A stretch of 64,000 bases of DNA from Altererythrobacter sp. ZODW24 (GTDB lineage Bacteria; Pseudomonadota; Alphaproteobacteria; Sphingomonadales; Sphingomonadaceae): positions 434,001 through 498,000 of the forward strand of contig NZ_CP031155.1 of NCBI RefSeq assembly GCF_003344885.1. Reading direction: 5' to 3'. The position numbers were made by a program, and so were the translations under genes. The notes beneath the pieces are model-generated. The model worked only from the letters and a program-made list of their open reading frames with translations, searched no databases and was not told the DNA's origin. Shown here one piece after another: positions 54,459 to 64,000 of this stretch; positions within the stretch are counted from its first letter, which is position 1, and each line of letters opens with the position of its first letter.

Positions 54459-55280
54459 TTACTCCGTAACCGCTGCGGCTTCAGCTTCGGCTTCTGCCTC
54501 GCTTGAGCCACCGCTGCGACCCAGCAGGTCGGCAACTTTCTTACCACGGCGCTGTGCAACCGACTTCGGTGAAGTCTGATGGACAAGCGCGTCGAAGGTT
54601 GCGCGGATCATGTTGTAGGGATTGGACGAACCGACCGACTTGGTCACAACGTCTGCAACGCCCAGGCTTTCGAAAACGGCACGCATGGGGCCACCAGCGA
54701 TGATGCCGGTACCTGCAGGTGCGGAACGAACAGTCACCTTACCAGCGCCGAAACGGCCCTTGGCATCATGGTGAAGCGTACGCCCGTCCTTCAAAGGAAC
54801 GCGGATCATCTTCTTCTTGGCGGCTGCAGTAGCCTTGTTGATGGCTTCAGGCACTTCGCGGGCCTTACCCTTGCCGAAACCGACGCGGCCTGTGCCGTCG
54901 CCAACCACAACCAATGCAGCAAAGCCGAAGCGCTTGCCGCCCTTAACGGTTTTCGAAACGCGGTTGATGTGGACGAGCTTTTCGATCGTGCCATCATCTT
55001 CGTCGTCGCGTCCGCCACGGCGATTGCCGTCACGGCCACCACGGCCACCACCACGATTATTTTGACCGCCGCCACGGTTGTTACCACCGCGAGCGTTGCG
55101 AGGATTCTCGCGCGGCTTAGCAGGGTCAGCAGCCGGAGTAGCCTCGGGTGTAGCAGCAGGAGCCGCTTCTGCAGGTGCAGCTTCGGCCTTAGCTTCTACA
55201 GCAGGAGCTGCTTCCACTTTGGCTTCTTCAACCTTTGGTGCCTCTGGAGCGGCGTCTTCAGTTTTCTTTTCATCAGCCAT
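54459..55280 (-). CDS. rpsE: 30S ribosomal protein S5 with long N-terminal extension
   Basis: Small-subunit decoding-accuracy protein. The core (about 95-260; [20 protein letters not shown], then GNNPYN-like [15 protein letters not shown]) is normal. The 273-residue total exceeds the usual 165-175 because of an N-terminal extension: Ala/Glu/Pro-rich at 1-55, then RGG-rich at 63-92 ([20 protein letters not shown]). It ends in a Glu/Ala tail. The start is supported by its position just after rplR. Confidence 0.97.
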   Translation of the reverse strand: MADEKKTEDAAPEAPKVEEAKVEAAPAVEAKAEAAPAEAAPAATPEATPAADPAKPRENPRNARGGNNRGGGQNNRGGGRGGRDGNRRGGRDDEDDGTIEKLVHINRVSKTVKGGKRFGFAALVVVGDGTGRVGFGKGKAREVPEAINKATAAAKKKMIRVPLKDGRTLHHDAKGRFGAGKVTVRSAPAGTGIIAGGPMRAVFESLGVADVVTKSVGSSNPYNMIRATFDALVHQTSPKSVAQRRGKKVADLLGRSGGSSEAEAEAEAAAVTE

Positions 55281-55282
55281 AA

Positions 55283-55627
55283 TCAGAACTCCAGCCCGCC
55301 TTCGCGGGCGGCATCGGCCAGCGCCTTAACGCGGCCGTGAAACAGGAAACCACCGCGATCGAACACGACAGTCGTAACGCCGGCCTTCTTGGCGGCAGCG
55401 GCAATGTCCTTGCCCACCGTTACAGCAGCATCAACGTTTGCACCCGACTTCTTCACGCCAAGCGTGGAAGCAGCTGCGATCGTACGGCCTTCGCCGTCAT
55501 TGATGATCTGCGCATAGATGTGACGGCCAGTGCGGTGCACTGACAGACGGGGACGATCGCCAGCACGCGCACGAAGCGCTGTACGGACGCGGCGACGACG
55601 CCGTTCGAATAGAGAAAGCTTTGCCAT
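55283..55627 (-). CDS. rplR: 50S ribosomal protein L18
   Basis: A 114-residue 5S-rRNA-binding protein. [20 protein letters not shown] and the C-terminal [19 protein letters not shown] are typical. The frame runs on to 55732, but that part is within rplF; ATG 55627 is one base after the rplF stop. Confidence 0.97.
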   Translation of the reverse strand: MAKLSLFERRRRRVRTALRARAGDRPRLSVHRTGRHIYAQIINDGEGRTIAAASTLGVKKSGANVDAAVTVGKDIAAAAKKAGVTTVVFDRGGFLFHGRVKALADAAREGGLEF

Positions 55628-55628
55628 C

Positions 55629-56162
55629 TTACTTCTTCTTCCCTTCCTTGCGGAAGACGTACTCGCCGCGGTACTTGATGCCCTTGCCCTTATACGGCTC
55701 CGGCTTCCTCCAACGGCGGATTTCAGCGGCAAACTGGCCTACGGCCTGCTTGTCTGTACCACTGATTTCAATGGTTGTCTGATCGGGTGTCTTCACTTCA
55801 ATGCCTTCTGGCACGTCAAGATCGACATCGTGGCTGAAACCGAGCTGAAGCTTGAGCTTCTTTCCCTGTGTCGATGCACGATAACCAACGCCCGAAATCT
55901 CGAGGACCTTGGTGAAACCTTCGGTCACACCTTCGACGAGGTTCGAAACCAGCGTACGATGCATGCCCCAGAAGGACTTCGCACGCTTGGTGTCGTTCGC
56001 AGGCTTAACCTGGATCTCGTCACCCTCGACCTGATAGTCGATGTCTTCGGCCAGTCCCATCGTGAGAGTGCCCTTAGGGCCCTTCACGCTGAGTGTGCCA
56101 TTCTCGATGTTGGCGGTAACGCCAGCAGGAATAGCAACGGCCTTTTTACCGATGCGGCTCAT
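55629..56162 (-). CDS. rplF: 50S ribosomal protein L6
   Basis: A 177-residue protein near the factor-binding site. [15 protein letters not shown] begins it and the C-terminal [20 protein letters not shown] is diagnostic. The start overlaps the rpsH stop, indicating coupled translation. Confidence 0.98.
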   Translation of the reverse strand: MSRIGKKAVAIPAGVTANIENGTLSVKGPKGTLTMGLAEDIDYQVEGDEIQVKPANDTKRAKSFWGMHRTLVSNLVEGVTEGFTKVLEISGVGYRASTQGKKLKLQLGFSHDVDLDVPEGIEVKTPDQTTIEISGTDKQAVGQFAAEIRRWRKPEPYKGKGIKYRGEYVFRKEGKKK

Positions 56163-56557
56163 CAGTACACCTCCGCGAGCACTTCGCCGCCGACGTTTTC
56201 GGTGCGCGCTTCGATATCCGAAAGCACACCCTTAGGCGTCGAGACGATGGAGATACCAAGGCCGTTGCGCACGGTCGGAAGCTCACGGCTGCCCGAATAT
56301 ACACGGCGGCCCGGCTTGGACACGCGGGCGACGTGCTGAATAGCAGGCTCGCCTTCAAAGTATTTGAGTTCGATCTTCAGTGCCTTGTGGGCACCTGTTT
56401 CGTCCTCGGAATAGCCACGAATATAACCTTCGCGCTGGAGTACTTCCAACACGTTGGCACGCAGCGTCGACGCAGGTGAGAGGACAGAGTCCTTCTTAGC
56501 ACGCTGGCCGTTGCGGATGCGGGTGAGCATATCACCTACGGGATCGGTCAATGACAT
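56162..56557 (-). CDS. rpsH: 30S ribosomal protein S8
   Basis: A 131-residue primary 16S-rRNA-binding protein. [20 protein letters not shown] and the C-terminal [18 protein letters not shown] are diagnostic. In many bacteria S8 represses its own operon by binding mRNA around rplE; no such site was modelled here. Confidence 0.98.
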   Translation of the reverse strand: MSLTDPVGDMLTRIRNGQRAKKDSVLSPASTLRANVLEVLQREGYIRGYSEDETGAHKALKIELKYFEGEPAIQHVARVSKPGRRVYSGSRELPTVRNGLGISIVSTPKGVLSDIEARTENVGGEVLAEVY

Positions 56558-56567
56558 ATTCTGATCC

Positions 56568-56873
56568 TTACCAGCTCGACTTCGTCACGCCGGGGATAAG
56601 CCCCTTATTGGCGAGATTACGCAGTTCGATACGGTTGAGGCCGAACTTGCGATAATAGCCGCGCGGGCGGCCGGTGGTGGCGCAGCGATTGCGCACACGG
56701 GTGGGATTTGCATTACGCGGTAGTTCAGCCATCTGAAGACGGGCGATCAAACGTTCACCCTCGTCGAGCGACTTGTCGTTCGCCGTTTCTTTCAGTTTGG
56801 CATACTTTGCAGCATACTTTTTGACGAGCAGCTTCCGCTTCTCGTTCTTATTGATCGAACTCAGTTTCGCCAT
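56568..56873 (-). CDS. rpsN: 30S ribosomal protein S14
   Basis: A 101-residue, long-form S14 without the zinc-binding CxxC pairs; [20 protein letters not shown] carries a single cysteine. [21 protein letters not shown] ends it. The C-minus type does not depend on zinc. Confidence 0.97.
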   Translation of the reverse strand: MAKLSSINKNEKRKLLVKKYAAKYAKLKETANDKSLDEGERLIARLQMAELPRNANPTRVRNRCATTGRPRGYYRKFGLNRIELRNLANKGLIPGVTKSSW

Positions 56874-56899
56874 TGGACTTAAGCTCCTCTACGCACGGC

Positions 56900-57487
56900 T
56901 TACGCCGCCGCCTTTTCTTCTTCGCCCTGCTCTTCAGCGGGGAACGGGAAACCGAACAGACGCAGCAGCTCGCGCGCTTCATCGTCGGTATTCGCTGTTG
57001 TTGTTACGATGATATCCATGCCGCGAACCTGATCGATCCGGTCATAGCTGATTTCAGGGAACACGATCTGCTCCTTGAGACCCATCGCGTAATTGCCGCG
57101 GCCGTCAAAGCTCTTCGGGTTCACACCACGAAAATCTCGAATGCGGGGCATTGCGATTGTGATGAGGCGGTCGAGGAATTCGTACATCCGCTCACGGCGC
57201 ATCGTTACCTTTGCACCGATCGGCATGCCTTCGCGCAGCTTGAACTGTGCGATCGACTTCTTCGCCTTGGTGATCACTGGCTTCTGGCCTGCGATCAATT
57301 CCATTTCCTCAGCCGCGGTAGCGACCTTTTTCTTGTCCTGACTGGCTTCGCCAACACCCATGTTGAGCACGATCTTTTCGATCGCAGGAACTTGCATACG
57401 GTTTGTGTAACCGAACTTTTCGGTCATCGCTTTGACGATCTCATCATCATAGCGCTGACGCATACGGGCGACATACTTATCAGCCAT
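56900..57487 (-). CDS. rplE: 50S ribosomal protein L5
   Basis: A 195-residue 5S-rRNA-binding protein. [36 protein letters not shown] and [20 protein letters not shown] are typical. It has a slightly long C-terminus with a Glu/Ala tail. Its start overlaps the rplX stop by 8 bp. Confidence 0.98.
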   Translation of the reverse strand: MADKYVARMRQRYDDEIVKAMTEKFGYTNRMQVPAIEKIVLNMGVGEASQDKKKVATAAEEMELIAGQKPVITKAKKSIAQFKLREGMPIGAKVTMRRERMYEFLDRLITIAMPRIRDFRGVNPKSFDGRGNYAMGLKEQIVFPEISYDRIDQVRGMDIIVTTTANTDDEARELLRLFGFPFPAEEQGEEEKAAA

Positions 57488-57800
57488 CGATCTTTTCCCC
57501 CGACTTTACGGCCACACGGACCTTTTTACCGTCCTGCTCTTCAAAGCGGACGCGGGTGGGCTTGCCATCCTTAGGATCGGCAAGAGCAACCTTGCAAATA
57601 TGCATAGGGGCTTCGAAACGATCGATGCCGCCCTGCGGGTTTGCCTGGCTGGGTTTGCGGTGACGGGCAGCAATATTGATGCCTTCGACCACGACCTTGC
57701 CATCTTTTGGCGAGACCTTGGAGACAGTGCCGGTACGGCCCTTGTCTTTACCCGAAAGCACGACAACGCTGTCGCCTTTTTTGATGCGTGCGGCGCCCAT
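57480..57800 (-). CDS. rplX: 50S ribosomal protein L24
   Basis: A 106-residue assembly initiator. It opens with a KOW motif ([20 protein letters not shown]) and has [10 protein letters not shown] in the middle. It starts one base into the rplN stop (ATG/TAA overlap at 57800) and overlaps rplE by 8 bp. Confidence 0.98.
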   Translation of the reverse strand: MGAARIKKGDSVVVLSGKDKGRTGTVSKVSPKDGKVVVEGINIAARHRKPSQANPQGGIDRFEAPMHICKVALADPKDGKPTRVRFEEQDGKKVRVAVKSGEKIDG

Positions 57801-58168
57801 TACAACACCTCCGGTGCGAGCGAGATGATCTTCATGAACCCACGTCCGCGAAGTTCGCGTACGACTGGGCCAAAGATACGTGTGCCGATTGGCTCTTCGC
57901 TCTTGTTCACGAGGACAGCGGCATTGCTGTCAAAACGGATGACGCTGCCGTCTGTGCGGCGGACATCCTTGCGGGTGCGAACGATCACAGCACGGTGAAC
58001 GTCGCCTTTCTTTACCTTGGCGCGCGGTGCGGCTTCCTTGATGGAAACAACAATCACGTCGCCTACGCTGGCAAAACGGCGCTTAGAGCCGCCCAGTACT
58101 TTAATGCACTGGACACGCTTTGCGCCGCTATTGTCAGCGACTTCCAGGTTAGACTGCATCTGAATCAT
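57800..58168 (-). CDS. rplN: 50S ribosomal protein L14
   Basis: A 122-residue protein at the subunit interface. [20 protein letters not shown], then [14 protein letters not shown] and [11 protein letters not shown], is diagnostic. It lies 68 bp after rpsQ, the longest gap inside this part of the cluster. Confidence 0.98.
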   Translation of the reverse strand: MIQMQSNLEVADNSGAKRVQCIKVLGGSKRRFASVGDVIVVSIKEAAPRAKVKKGDVHRAVIVRTRKDVRRTDGSVIRFDSNAAVLVNKSEEPIGTRIFGPVVRELRGRGFMKIISLAPEVL

Positions 58169-58236
58169 GGATTCAGTTCCTTCTTACACGGCTTTCCGGA
58201 ACATTGGCCAAAACCAAGTCCGGGAGTTCCAAAAAC

Positions 58237-58536
58237 TTACGTATTGCTGCCGGCGGCCGCTTCGACTTCGATATCGGCGTCAACTGCAACACCCTTGCCC
58301 GCCTGTAGGGTGTCGAGCACCTTCCAGGTTTTGGTCTTGGAGATCGGTTTGGTCTCCTCGATCCGGACGGTGTCACCCACTTTGTGAGCGTTTTCTTCGT
58401 CGTGAGCGTGATACTTCTTCGAACGACGGATGATCTTCCCGTATAGCGGGTGCTTCACCTTGCGTTCGACCTTCACGGTCACTGACTTATTCATCTTGTC
58501 GGAGGTTACAGTTCCGACCAGGATACGTTTAGGCAT
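58237..58536 (-). CDS. rpsQ: 30S ribosomal protein S17
   Basis: A 99-residue OB-fold protein. [40 protein letters not shown] and [19 protein letters not shown] are diagnostic. It is about 10-15 residues longer than usual through an acidic, Ala-rich tail. The frame extends to 58686 through rpmC; ATG 58536 is the real start. Confidence 0.97.
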   Translation of the reverse strand: MPKRILVGTVTSDKMNKSVTVKVERKVKHPLYGKIIRRSKKYHAHDEENAHKVGDTVRIEETKPISKTKTWKVLDTLQAGKGVAVDADIEVEAAAGSNT

Positions 58537-58546
58537 CGGTTTGTCC

Positions 58547-58762
58547 TCAAGCCTTGGCGGTGGCGCTAGCCGCCCGCTCGTTCTGTAGAGTCTTGATGCG
58601 GGCGACATCGCGGCGAACTTCTTGGATGCGCGCAGGGCGCTCCAACTGGTTCGTCGCAGACTGAAAGCGCAGGTTAAACTGCTCACGCTTCAGTTCGGCC
58701 AGCTCAACTGCCAGCTCGTCATCGGATTTGGTCCGCAGGTCTTCGATCTTAGCCACGATCAA
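58547..58762 (-). CDS. rpmC: 50S ribosomal protein L29
   Basis: A 71-residue helical protein near the exit tunnel, with [20 protein letters not shown] and [18 protein letters not shown]. Its ATG overlaps the end of rplP by 4 bp. Confidence 0.97.
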   Translation of the reverse strand: MIVAKIEDLRTKSDDELAVELAELKREQFNLRFQSATNQLERPARIQEVRRDVARIKTLQNERAASATAKA

Positions 58763-59190
58763 CCCTCCAGGTGCGAGGTGTCACCCAGACGGGCAACAAC
58801 CTTGGTTTTGATAGGGAGCTTCATTGCAGCACGCTCGAAAGCGACTGCAGCGAGCGGGCCGGGAACGCCGTCCAGTTCGAAAATGATGCGGCCCGGCTTT
58901 ACGCGAGCAGCCCAGAATTCGACGGAGCCTTTACCTTTACCCTGACGAACTTCGGCAGGCTTCTTGGTTACAGGCACGTCTGGGAAGATCCGGATCCACA
59001 AACGTCCCTGACGCTTGATGTGACGCGTGATCGCGCGGCGAGCCGCTTCGATCTGCCGAGCCGTGATACGCTCAGGTTCCATAGCCTTGAGGCCATAAGA
59101 ACCGAAGTTCAGGTCGGTGCCGCCACGGGCATTGCCCTTGATCCGGCCCTTAAAGGCCTTGCGGTACTTGGTTTTTTTCGGTTGCAGCAT
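58759..59190 (-). CDS. rplP: 50S ribosomal protein L16
   Basis: A 143-residue protein near the A site. [38 protein letters not shown] and [19 protein letters not shown] are diagnostic. It lies 21 bp after rpsC. Confidence 0.98.
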   Translation of the reverse strand: MLQPKKTKYRKAFKGRIKGNARGGTDLNFGSYGLKAMEPERITARQIEAARRAITRHIKRQGRLWIRIFPDVPVTKKPAEVRQGKGKGSVEFWAARVKPGRIIFELDGVPGPLAAVAFERAAMKLPIKTKVVARLGDTSHLEG

Positions 59191-59211
59191 GGTGCTTACT
59201 CTCGAATTCTA

Positions 59212-59907
59212 TCAGCGGGCCGGACGGACGCCGGAAGTCTGAGCTTCCAGCATTAGTCGGTCTTGTGCGGTCGGATCATTGGCCAGGATTTCTCCCTTGA
59301 AGACCCAGACCTTGATGCCGATGATGCCATAGGCAGTCAGGGCTTCGGCTTCGGCGTAGTCCACATTGGCGCGCAGCGTATGAAGCGGCACGCGGCCTTC
59401 GTGGTAACGTTCGACGCGGGCGATTTCAGCACCGCCAAGACGGCCGCCGCACTGGATCTTGATGCCTTCGGCACCCAGACGCATGGCAGACTGCATGGCG
59501 CGCTTCATTGCACGGCGGAACGCGATACGGCGGATCAGCTGATCAGCAATACCTTGCGCAACGAGCTTGGCATCGATTTCCGGCTTGCGGATTTCGACGA
59601 TGTTCAGCTTCACTTCGCTGCCCGTCATTTCGGCAAGCTTCGAACGAAGCTTCTCGATGTCCGCACCCTTCTTACCGATGATTACACCGGGGCGTGCAGC
59701 ATAGATTGAAACGCGGCAAAGTTTGGCCGGACGCTCAATCACAACCTTGGAAATCGCGGCTTGTGGCAGCGACTTCATGATGTGCTTGCGAATGACGATG
59801 TCTTCGTTGAGCAGCTGAGCATAGTCACGCCCTTCGGCGTACCAGCGGCTGTCCCATGTACGGTTGATCTGCAGGCGCAGGCCGATTGGATTACTTTTAT
59901 GACCCAT
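59212..59907 (-). CDS. rpsC: 30S ribosomal protein S3
   Basis: A 231-residue protein at the mRNA entry channel. [20 protein letters not shown] begins it, a KH domain follows ([20 protein letters not shown]), and the C-terminal [20 protein letters not shown] is conserved. It lies 3 bp after rplV. Confidence 0.98.
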   Translation of the reverse strand: MGHKSNPIGLRLQINRTWDSRWYAEGRDYAQLLNEDIVIRKHIMKSLPQAAISKVVIERPAKLCRVSIYAARPGVIIGKKGADIEKLRSKLAEMTGSEVKLNIVEIRKPEIDAKLVAQGIADQLIRRIAFRRAMKRAMQSAMRLGAEGIKIQCGGRLGGAEIARVERYHEGRVPLHTLRANVDYAEAEALTAYGIIGIKVWVFKGEILANDPTAQDRLMLEAQTSGVRPAR

Positions 59908-59910
59908 GAC

Positions 59911-60294
59911 TTACGCCTCCTCGCCTTCGTCTTCGCGGACCACAATACGCAGCCGGCTAAACGGCTTGAGGATGCGGGTTGATTTACCGCGTCCGCGCGT
60001 GTGGAAACGCTTCATGGTGATCGACTTGCCGACGCTCGCTTCGTGAACGACGAGAGCGTCAACGTCGAGATCATGGTTGTTCTCAGCATTGGCGATTGCA
60101 CTGGAGAGCACCTTTGAGGTGTCACGTGCCATCGACTTCTTCGAGAACGCCAGGATGTTCAGCGCTTCTTCAACTTTCTTGCCGCGGATCAATTCCGCAA
60201 CGAGGTTCAGCTTCTGGGCCGACCCGCGAATAAGCGTGCCGACGGCCAGGGCTTCATTCTCGCCAACGCGGCGGGGGGATTTAGCCTTGCCCAT
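59911..60294 (-). CDS. rplV: 50S ribosomal protein L22
   Basis: A 127-residue exit-tunnel protein. [39 protein letters not shown] and [20 protein letters not shown] are typical. Its start overlaps the rpsS stop by one base. Confidence 0.98.
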   Translation of the reverse strand: MGKAKSPRRVGENEALAVGTLIRGSAQKLNLVAELIRGKKVEEALNILAFSKKSMARDTSKVLSSAIANAENNHDLDVDALVVHEASVGKSITMKRFHTRGRGKSTRILKPFSRLRIVVREDEGEEA

Positions 60295-60569
60295 TATCGC
60301 TTGCCCTTCTTGTCGGAAGCGTGACCGGGGAATGTGCGCGTTGGCGCGAATTCACCGAGCTTGTGACCGACCATGTCTTCGTTAACCGAGACAGGGATGA
60401 ACTTATGACCATTATAGACGCTGAACGTCAGGCCGACGAATTGCGGAAGTACAGTCGAGCGTCGCGACCAAGTTTTGATCGGCTTGCTGTTGCTTGCGTC
60501 CTGAGCTTCTTCTGCTTTCTTGAGCAGGCTCAGTTCGACAAACGGACCTTTCCATACGGAACGTGCCAT
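60294..60569 (-). CDS. rpsS: 30S ribosomal protein S19
   Basis: A 91-residue protein of the small-subunit head. [20 protein letters not shown] and [20 protein letters not shown] are diagnostic. It lies 5 bp after rplB. Confidence 0.98.
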   Translation of the reverse strand: MARSVWKGPFVELSLLKKAEEAQDASNSKPIKTWSRRSTVLPQFVGLTFSVYNGHKFIPVSVNEDMVGHKLGEFAPTRTFPGHASDKKGKR

Positions 60570-60574
60570 GTCCG

Positions 60575-61411
60575 TTACCTCTTCTTCTTGGCGTGACGCG
60601 AACGGATAATCATCTTATCTGTCTGCTTGTTTTTGCGGGTACGAGCACCCTTAGTAGGCTTGCCCCAAGGCGTAACTGGGTGACGACCACCCGAAGTACG
60701 ACCTTCACCACCACCATGCGGGTGATCGACTGGGTTCTTGGCAACACCGCGAGTAAGCGGCTTCTTGCCGCGCCAGCGGTTGCGTCCAGCCTTAGCGAGT
60801 GTCTGGTTGGAGTTGTCGGGGTTCGAAACCGCGCCAACTGTACCCATGCACTCACCGCGAATGTAGCGTTGCTCGCCCGAGTTCAGGCGAACGATGACCA
60901 TGCCGCGGTCACGGCCGACCAGCTGCACATACGTGCCTGCTGACCGAGCGATCTGACCGCCCTTGCCCGGCTTCATCTCCACATTGTGGCAGATGGTGCC
61001 AACCGGCATTTCGCTCAGCAACATTGCGTTACCTGGCTTCGTGTCGGTCTTCTTGGCTGCAATCACCTTGTCGCCAACAGCAACACGCTGTGGGCAGATG
61101 ATGTAGGCAATTTCGCCATCGTCATATTTGATAAGCGCGATGAAAGCGGTGCGGTTAGGATCATATTCGATCCGCTCTACAGTGCCTTCAACGTCAAATT
61201 TACGACGCTTGAAGTCGATGAAACGATACTTCTGCTTGTGACCGCCACCAATGCCGCGTGATGTCACGTGACCTTTGTTGTTACGGCCGCCCGTCTTGCG
61301 CTTGCCTTCGACCAACGACTTGACCGGCTTCCCTTTCCAGAGACCCGACTTGTCGACGAGGACGAGGCCACGGCGCGCCGGACTCGTAGGTTTATAACTC
61401 TTGAGTGCCAT
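60575..61411 (-). CDS. rplB: 50S ribosomal protein L2
   Basis: A 278-residue protein needed for subunit joining and peptidyl transfer. [20 protein letters not shown] starts it, and [20 protein letters not shown] with the functionally key histidine lies near the C-terminus. It lies 10 bp after rplW. Confidence 0.99.
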   Translation of the reverse strand: MALKSYKPTSPARRGLVLVDKSGLWKGKPVKSLVEGKRKTGGRNNKGHVTSRGIGGGHKQKYRFIDFKRRKFDVEGTVERIEYDPNRTAFIALIKYDDGEIAYIICPQRVAVGDKVIAAKKTDTKPGNAMLLSEMPVGTICHNVEMKPGKGGQIARSAGTYVQLVGRDRGMVIVRLNSGEQRYIRGECMGTVGAVSNPDNSNQTLAKAGRNRWRGKKPLTRGVAKNPVDHPHGGGEGRTSGGRHPVTPWGKPTKGARTRKNKQTDKMIIRSRHAKKKR

Positions 61412-61421
61412 TATTCTGCCC

Positions 61422-61730
61422 TCAGATTCCGCTGGTGACGTCGATGGACTGGCCTTCGGCCAGCGTCACGATCGCCTTTTTCAAATCGGTGCGCTTGTAG
61501 GGACGACCCTTCCAGCGCTTCGTTTTGCCCTTTTGGACAATGGTGTTCACACCGGTCACCTTCACATCAAAGATTGCCTCAACGGCCTCCTTGATCTGCG
61601 GCTTCGTTGCGTCGCCACCAACCTTGAAAACTACTGCATTGTGCTCGGAGAGCAGCGTAGCCTTCTCGGTAATGTGCGGCGCAAGGATCACGTCATAGTG
61701 ACGGGCGTCGACTTCTTGCTTTTTAGCCAT
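61422..61730 (-). CDS. rplW: 50S ribosomal protein L23
   Basis: A 102-residue protein that docks trigger factor and SRP at the tunnel exit. [20 protein letters not shown] and [20 protein letters not shown] are diagnostic. Its start overlaps the rplD stop by 8 bp. Confidence 0.98.
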   Translation of the reverse strand: MAKKQEVDARHYDVILAPHITEKATLLSEHNAVVFKVGGDATKPQIKEAVEAIFDVKVTGVNTIVQKGKTKRWKGRPYKRTDLKKAIVTLAEGQSIDVTSGI

Positions 61731-62340
61731 TGAAACGCGCCTCCAGCTTTTCGACTGCTGCCTTAGTAAGGATCAGCGTGTCGTGCTTCAGGATGTCATA
61801 AACGTTGGCGCCCTGTGCCGGCATCACGTTGATGCCGTGCAGATTGGCGGATGCCTGAGCGAATGTTTCGTTCACGCTCTCGCCGTCGATGACCAGAACC
61901 TTGCCTTCGAAGCCGAAGCTTTCAGCCAGAGCCTTGGTCTTGCCTGCCTTCATATCCAGGTTGTCGACGATCACGAGACCGTCTTTCGCCTTGGAAGAAA
62001 GAGCCATCTTTAGGCCGAGCGCACGGATCTTCTTGTTCAGTGACTGCTCGAAGTCACGACGGCGTGGGCCGTGTGCCTTACCACCACCGATGAAGATTGG
62101 CGCCTTACGGTCACCGTGACGAGCTACGCCGCCACCCTTCTGCTTACCATATTTCTTGCCGGTACGGTTTACGTCCGAACGCTCTTGAGCGGCACGGGCG
62201 GTTCCACGGCGATTTTCGAGCTGCCAGACGACAACGCGGTGAAGAATGTCTGCGCGCGGTTCAACGCCGAATACGGCCTCGTTCAGCTCGACATCGCCCT
62301 TACCGGCCTTGCCTTCTAGTGTTTGGAGCTTGACCTTCAT
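61723..62340 (-). CDS. rplD: 50S ribosomal protein L4
   Basis: A 205-residue protein with a tunnel loop: [40 protein letters not shown]. In enterobacteria L4 also represses the S10 operon through its leader; whether that holds here is unknown, but rpsJ is followed by a structured spacer. It lies 2 bp after rplC. Confidence 0.98.
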   Translation of the reverse strand: MKVKLQTLEGKAGKGDVELNEAVFGVEPRADILHRVVVWQLENRRGTARAAQERSDVNRTGKKYGKQKGGGVARHGDRKAPIFIGGGKAHGPRRRDFEQSLNKKIRALGLKMALSSKAKDGLVIVDNLDMKAGKTKALAESFGFEGKVLVIDGESVNETFAQASANLHGINVMPAQGANVYDILKHDTLILTKAAVEKLEARFNG

Positions 62341-62342
62341 GA

Positions 62343-63206
62343 TCAGCCCTCCTTGTTCGCATCGTCGGCCGGCTTGGCGTCAGATGCATTATCGGTTGCG
62401 GTGTCAGCGCCAGAGCCCTGCTCTTCAGCAAGCTTAGCCTGCTGCTCAGCGGACACTTCTGGCTGCACTTCGTGCTCGGCTGCGCTTTCAACCAGACCAG
62501 GCGTCGCCTCTTCCGAAGCGAACTCGTCTTGGTTACGGCGCATTACGCCGGGGAAAGGCAGATCCTTGTGCTGGATCTTCACCGCGTCACGAATGATCAT
62601 CCAGCCATTCTTTGTGCCGGGAACAGAGCCCTTCACGAAGATCAGGCCGCGATCAGCATCCGTGCGGACGATTTCGAGGTTTTGCTGGGTACGCTGGCGA
62701 TCACCCATGTGACCGGCCATCTTCTTGTTCTTGAAGACGCGCCCTGGATCCTGACGGTTACCCGTCGAACCATGCGAACGGTGAGAGATCGAAACACCGT
62801 GGGTGGCGCGAAGACCACCGAAGCCCCAACGCTTCATGGCGCCGGCAAAGCCTTTACCCTGCGTGTAGCCCGTGATGTCGACCTTCTGGCCGGCAATGAA
62901 GTGATCAGCGCTAATGCGAGCACCGACCGGCAGCAAAGCTTCTTCGCTGTCGAGACGGAACTCAGCGACTTTGCGCTTGAGACCAACATTAGCCTTCGCG
63001 AAATGTTCGCGCTGAGGCTTGTTTACATTTTTTTGTTTCGCTTCGCCGGAACCGACCTGAAGCGCGATGTAGCCATCACGATCCTGAGTACGATGGGAAA
63101 CAACCTGACATTCTTCCAGAGCGAGGACTGTGACCGGCACGTGGCGGCCATCCTCCTGGAAGAGACGGGTCATCCCGACTTTTTTAGCGATCACGCCAGT
63201 GCGCAT
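62343..63206 (-). CDS. rplC: 50S ribosomal protein L3 with acidic C-terminal extension
   Basis: Primary 23S-rRNA-binding protein. Core motifs are [39 protein letters not shown] and [16 protein letters not shown]. At 287 residues it is about 65-75 longer than typical L3 because of a Glu/Ala/Asp-rich tail after about residue 225 (for example [20 protein letters not shown]). ATG 63206 is the conserved start. A 182-bp structured spacer separates it from rpsJ. Confidence 0.97.
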   Translation of the reverse strand: MRTGVIAKKVGMTRLFQEDGRHVPVTVLALEECQVVSHRTQDRDGYIALQVGSGEAKQKNVNKPQREHFAKANVGLKRKVAEFRLDSEEALLPVGARISADHFIAGQKVDITGYTQGKGFAGAMKRWGFGGLRATHGVSISHRSHGSTGNRQDPGRVFKNKKMAGHMGDRQRTQQNLEIVRTDADRGLIFVKGSVPGTKNGWMIIRDAVKIQHKDLPFPGVMRRNQDEFASEEATPGLVESAAEHEVQPEVSAEQQAKLAEEQGSGADTATDNASDAKPADDANKEG

Positions 63207-63294
63207 GACCAGAACTCCTAAACAGAGGCACCCAGAACCATTTCCAGGTGCTTGCCAGCCCAAATTGTCATACGTCGCCCCGTCCGGGCTAGGT

Positions 63295-63407
63295 GCTCTT
63301 CGTGAGAAGAGCGAGACGGGAGACGCAGCCCGGGTTAACCCGGCGGTATCTCGTAGTCTGCGGCCTAACCTAGGTTAAGCCACTGAGATTAAGCGAGCTT
63401 AATCTCA
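63295..63407. promoter_or_regulatory. Structured spacer between rpsJ and rplC
   Basis: Four dyads in about 115 bp: GCTCTTC-GTGA-GAAGAGC (63295-63312), perfect palindrome CCGGGTTAACCCGG (63330-63343), GGCCTAACCTAGGTTAAGCC with one mismatch (63362-63381), and TGAGATTAAGC-GA-GCTTAATCTCA (63384-63407), which spans the rpsJ stop codon at 63389. No T-run follows. It may control read-through, mRNA processing or rplC translation. Confidence 0.65.
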
Positions 63408-63700
63408 ACATTCACGCCAGCGGCAAGGTCGAGCTTCATCAGCGCGTCTACCGTTTGGGCGTTGGGCTGCACGATATCGAGCAACCGCTTGTAAGTACGT
63501 ACCTCGAACTGCTCCCGCGACTTCTTATCGATGTGCGGACCGCGGTTCACGGTAAATTTCTCAATGCGCGTCGGCATGGGAATGGGGCCACGAATAAGTG
63601 CGCCAGTCCGGCGTGCGGTTTCCGCGATTTCTCCAGTTGCCTGGTCGAGAACGCGATGATCGAACGCCTTAAGGCGAATACGGATATTCTGAGCTTCCAT
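63389..63700 (-). CDS. rpsJ: 30S ribosomal protein S10
   Basis: A 103-residue head protein, also NusE in transcription antitermination. [40 protein letters not shown] and a standard C-terminus VEIKLA. It is the first gene of the S10 group, 168 bp downstream of tuf. Confidence 0.98.
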   Translation of the reverse strand: MEAQNIRIRLKAFDHRVLDQATGEIAETARRTGALIRGPIPMPTRIEKFTVNRGPHIDKKSREQFEVRTYKRLLDIVQPNAQTVDALMKLDLAAGVNVEIKLA

Positions 63701-63824
63701 TACCTATACCGATGCGAAAGAGCCAAGAAGCATCCCAAAAGGAACACTTCCATAAAAACAAGGACCGCCCGCCTCGCTGCCCTTCTTTCGAAGATGCAGT
63801 AAGGGGCGGCCCCCTAAAATTCAG

Positions 63825-63856
63825 ACCGACCGAATCCCTAGAGGGACCCGGTCGGT
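63825..63856. terminator. Hairpin between tuf and rpsJ
   Basis: ACCGACCG (63825-63832) pairs with CGGTCGGT (63849-63856), with an inner CCCT/AGGG, just after the tuf stop. On the reverse strand CTGAATTTTAGG follows, a weak T-run. It could be a tuf terminator or a partial one allowing read-through into rpsJ. Confidence 0.6.
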
Positions 63857-63868
63857 TCGAAGCCTATA

Positions 63869-64000
63869 TTACTTCGTGATCTTGCTGACAACCCCTGAAC
63901 CGACCGTACGGCCGCCTTCACGGATTGCGAAACGAAGACCTTCGTCCATAGCGATTGGAGCGATCAGCTTTACGTCGATCGTTACGTTGTCGCCTGGCAT
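63869..64000 (-). CDS. tuf: Elongation factor Tu, partial (C-terminal end)
   Basis: The last 43 codons and stop of EF-Tu on the reverse strand; the gene continues past the right edge. [20 protein letters not shown] and [20 protein letters not shown] are the invariant C-terminus of domain III. Its place before rpsJ is the usual str/S10 junction. Confidence 0.97.
   Translation of the reverse strand: MPGDNVTIDVKLIAPIAMDEGLRFAIREGGRTVGSGVVSKITK

Overview
The window is chromosomal DNA of an alphaproteobacterium, most likely order Sphingomonadales, family Erythrobacteraceae or a close relative. This is inferred from the gene order (mdh-sucD-sucA-sucB-lpd; tuf-S10-spc-alpha ribosomal cluster with secY-adk), the fairly high GC, the many small secreted proteins typical of sphingomonads, and an S5 protein with an Ala/Glu plus RGG-rich extension. 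No species is claimed. There are no tRNA or rRNA genes, no insertion sequence and no CRISPR array.

Layout. 1-10.4 kb holds housekeeping genes: dapA, a soluble lytic transglycosylase, an IalB-like secreted protein, rlmN, a translationally coupled trio (FolM/PTR1-like reductase, b-type cytochrome, Mo-pterin oxidoreductase), a DUF1801 protein, a cyclopropane-fatty-acid synthase and argG. 10.4-11.2 kb is a long non-coding stretch with an inverted repeat made of DnaA-box-like arms, several hairpins and a terminator. 11.2-17.3 kb is the accessory part: RlpA, an unknown secreted protein, an HTH protein whose 3' end runs into the next gene, a block of five hairpins, a membrane protein, a lower-GC two-gene cassette of unknown function (14658-15969), and three small secreted proteins. 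17.3-31.5 kb carries uvrA, a DUF2975/XRE pair, a secreted erythromycin-esterase-like protein, a DUF3617 lipoprotein, nhaA, an M3 peptidase and a complete cobalamin uptake operon (TonB receptor, binding lipoprotein, permease, ATPase) behind a cobalamin riboswitch. 31.6-47.7 kb carries a SleB-type hydrolase, a GGDEF-EAL protein, the TCA operon, a TRIC-family channel, two RD-rich secreted paralogues and a secreted prolyl oligopeptidase. 47.7-64.0 kb is the ribosomal protein supercluster, read right to left from tuf to rplQ, with an SRPBCC-like secreted protein between adk and rpsM.

How the parts work together. The TCA block encodes malate dehydrogenase, the alpha subunit of succinyl-CoA ligase and all three components of 2-oxoglutarate dehydrogenase; sucC is not in the window. 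The B12 block moves cobalamin from the outer membrane to the cytoplasm under riboswitch control. The ribosomal block contains terminator-like hairpins between rpmD/rplO and rplO/secY and a structured spacer after rpsJ, which suggests internal tuning of expression.

Best candidates for undescribed biology are the low-GC two-gene cassette at 14.66-15.97 kb, the structured argG-downstream region, the pairing of a pterin reductase with a molybdopterin enzyme, and the internal attenuator-like hairpins of the ribosomal operon.
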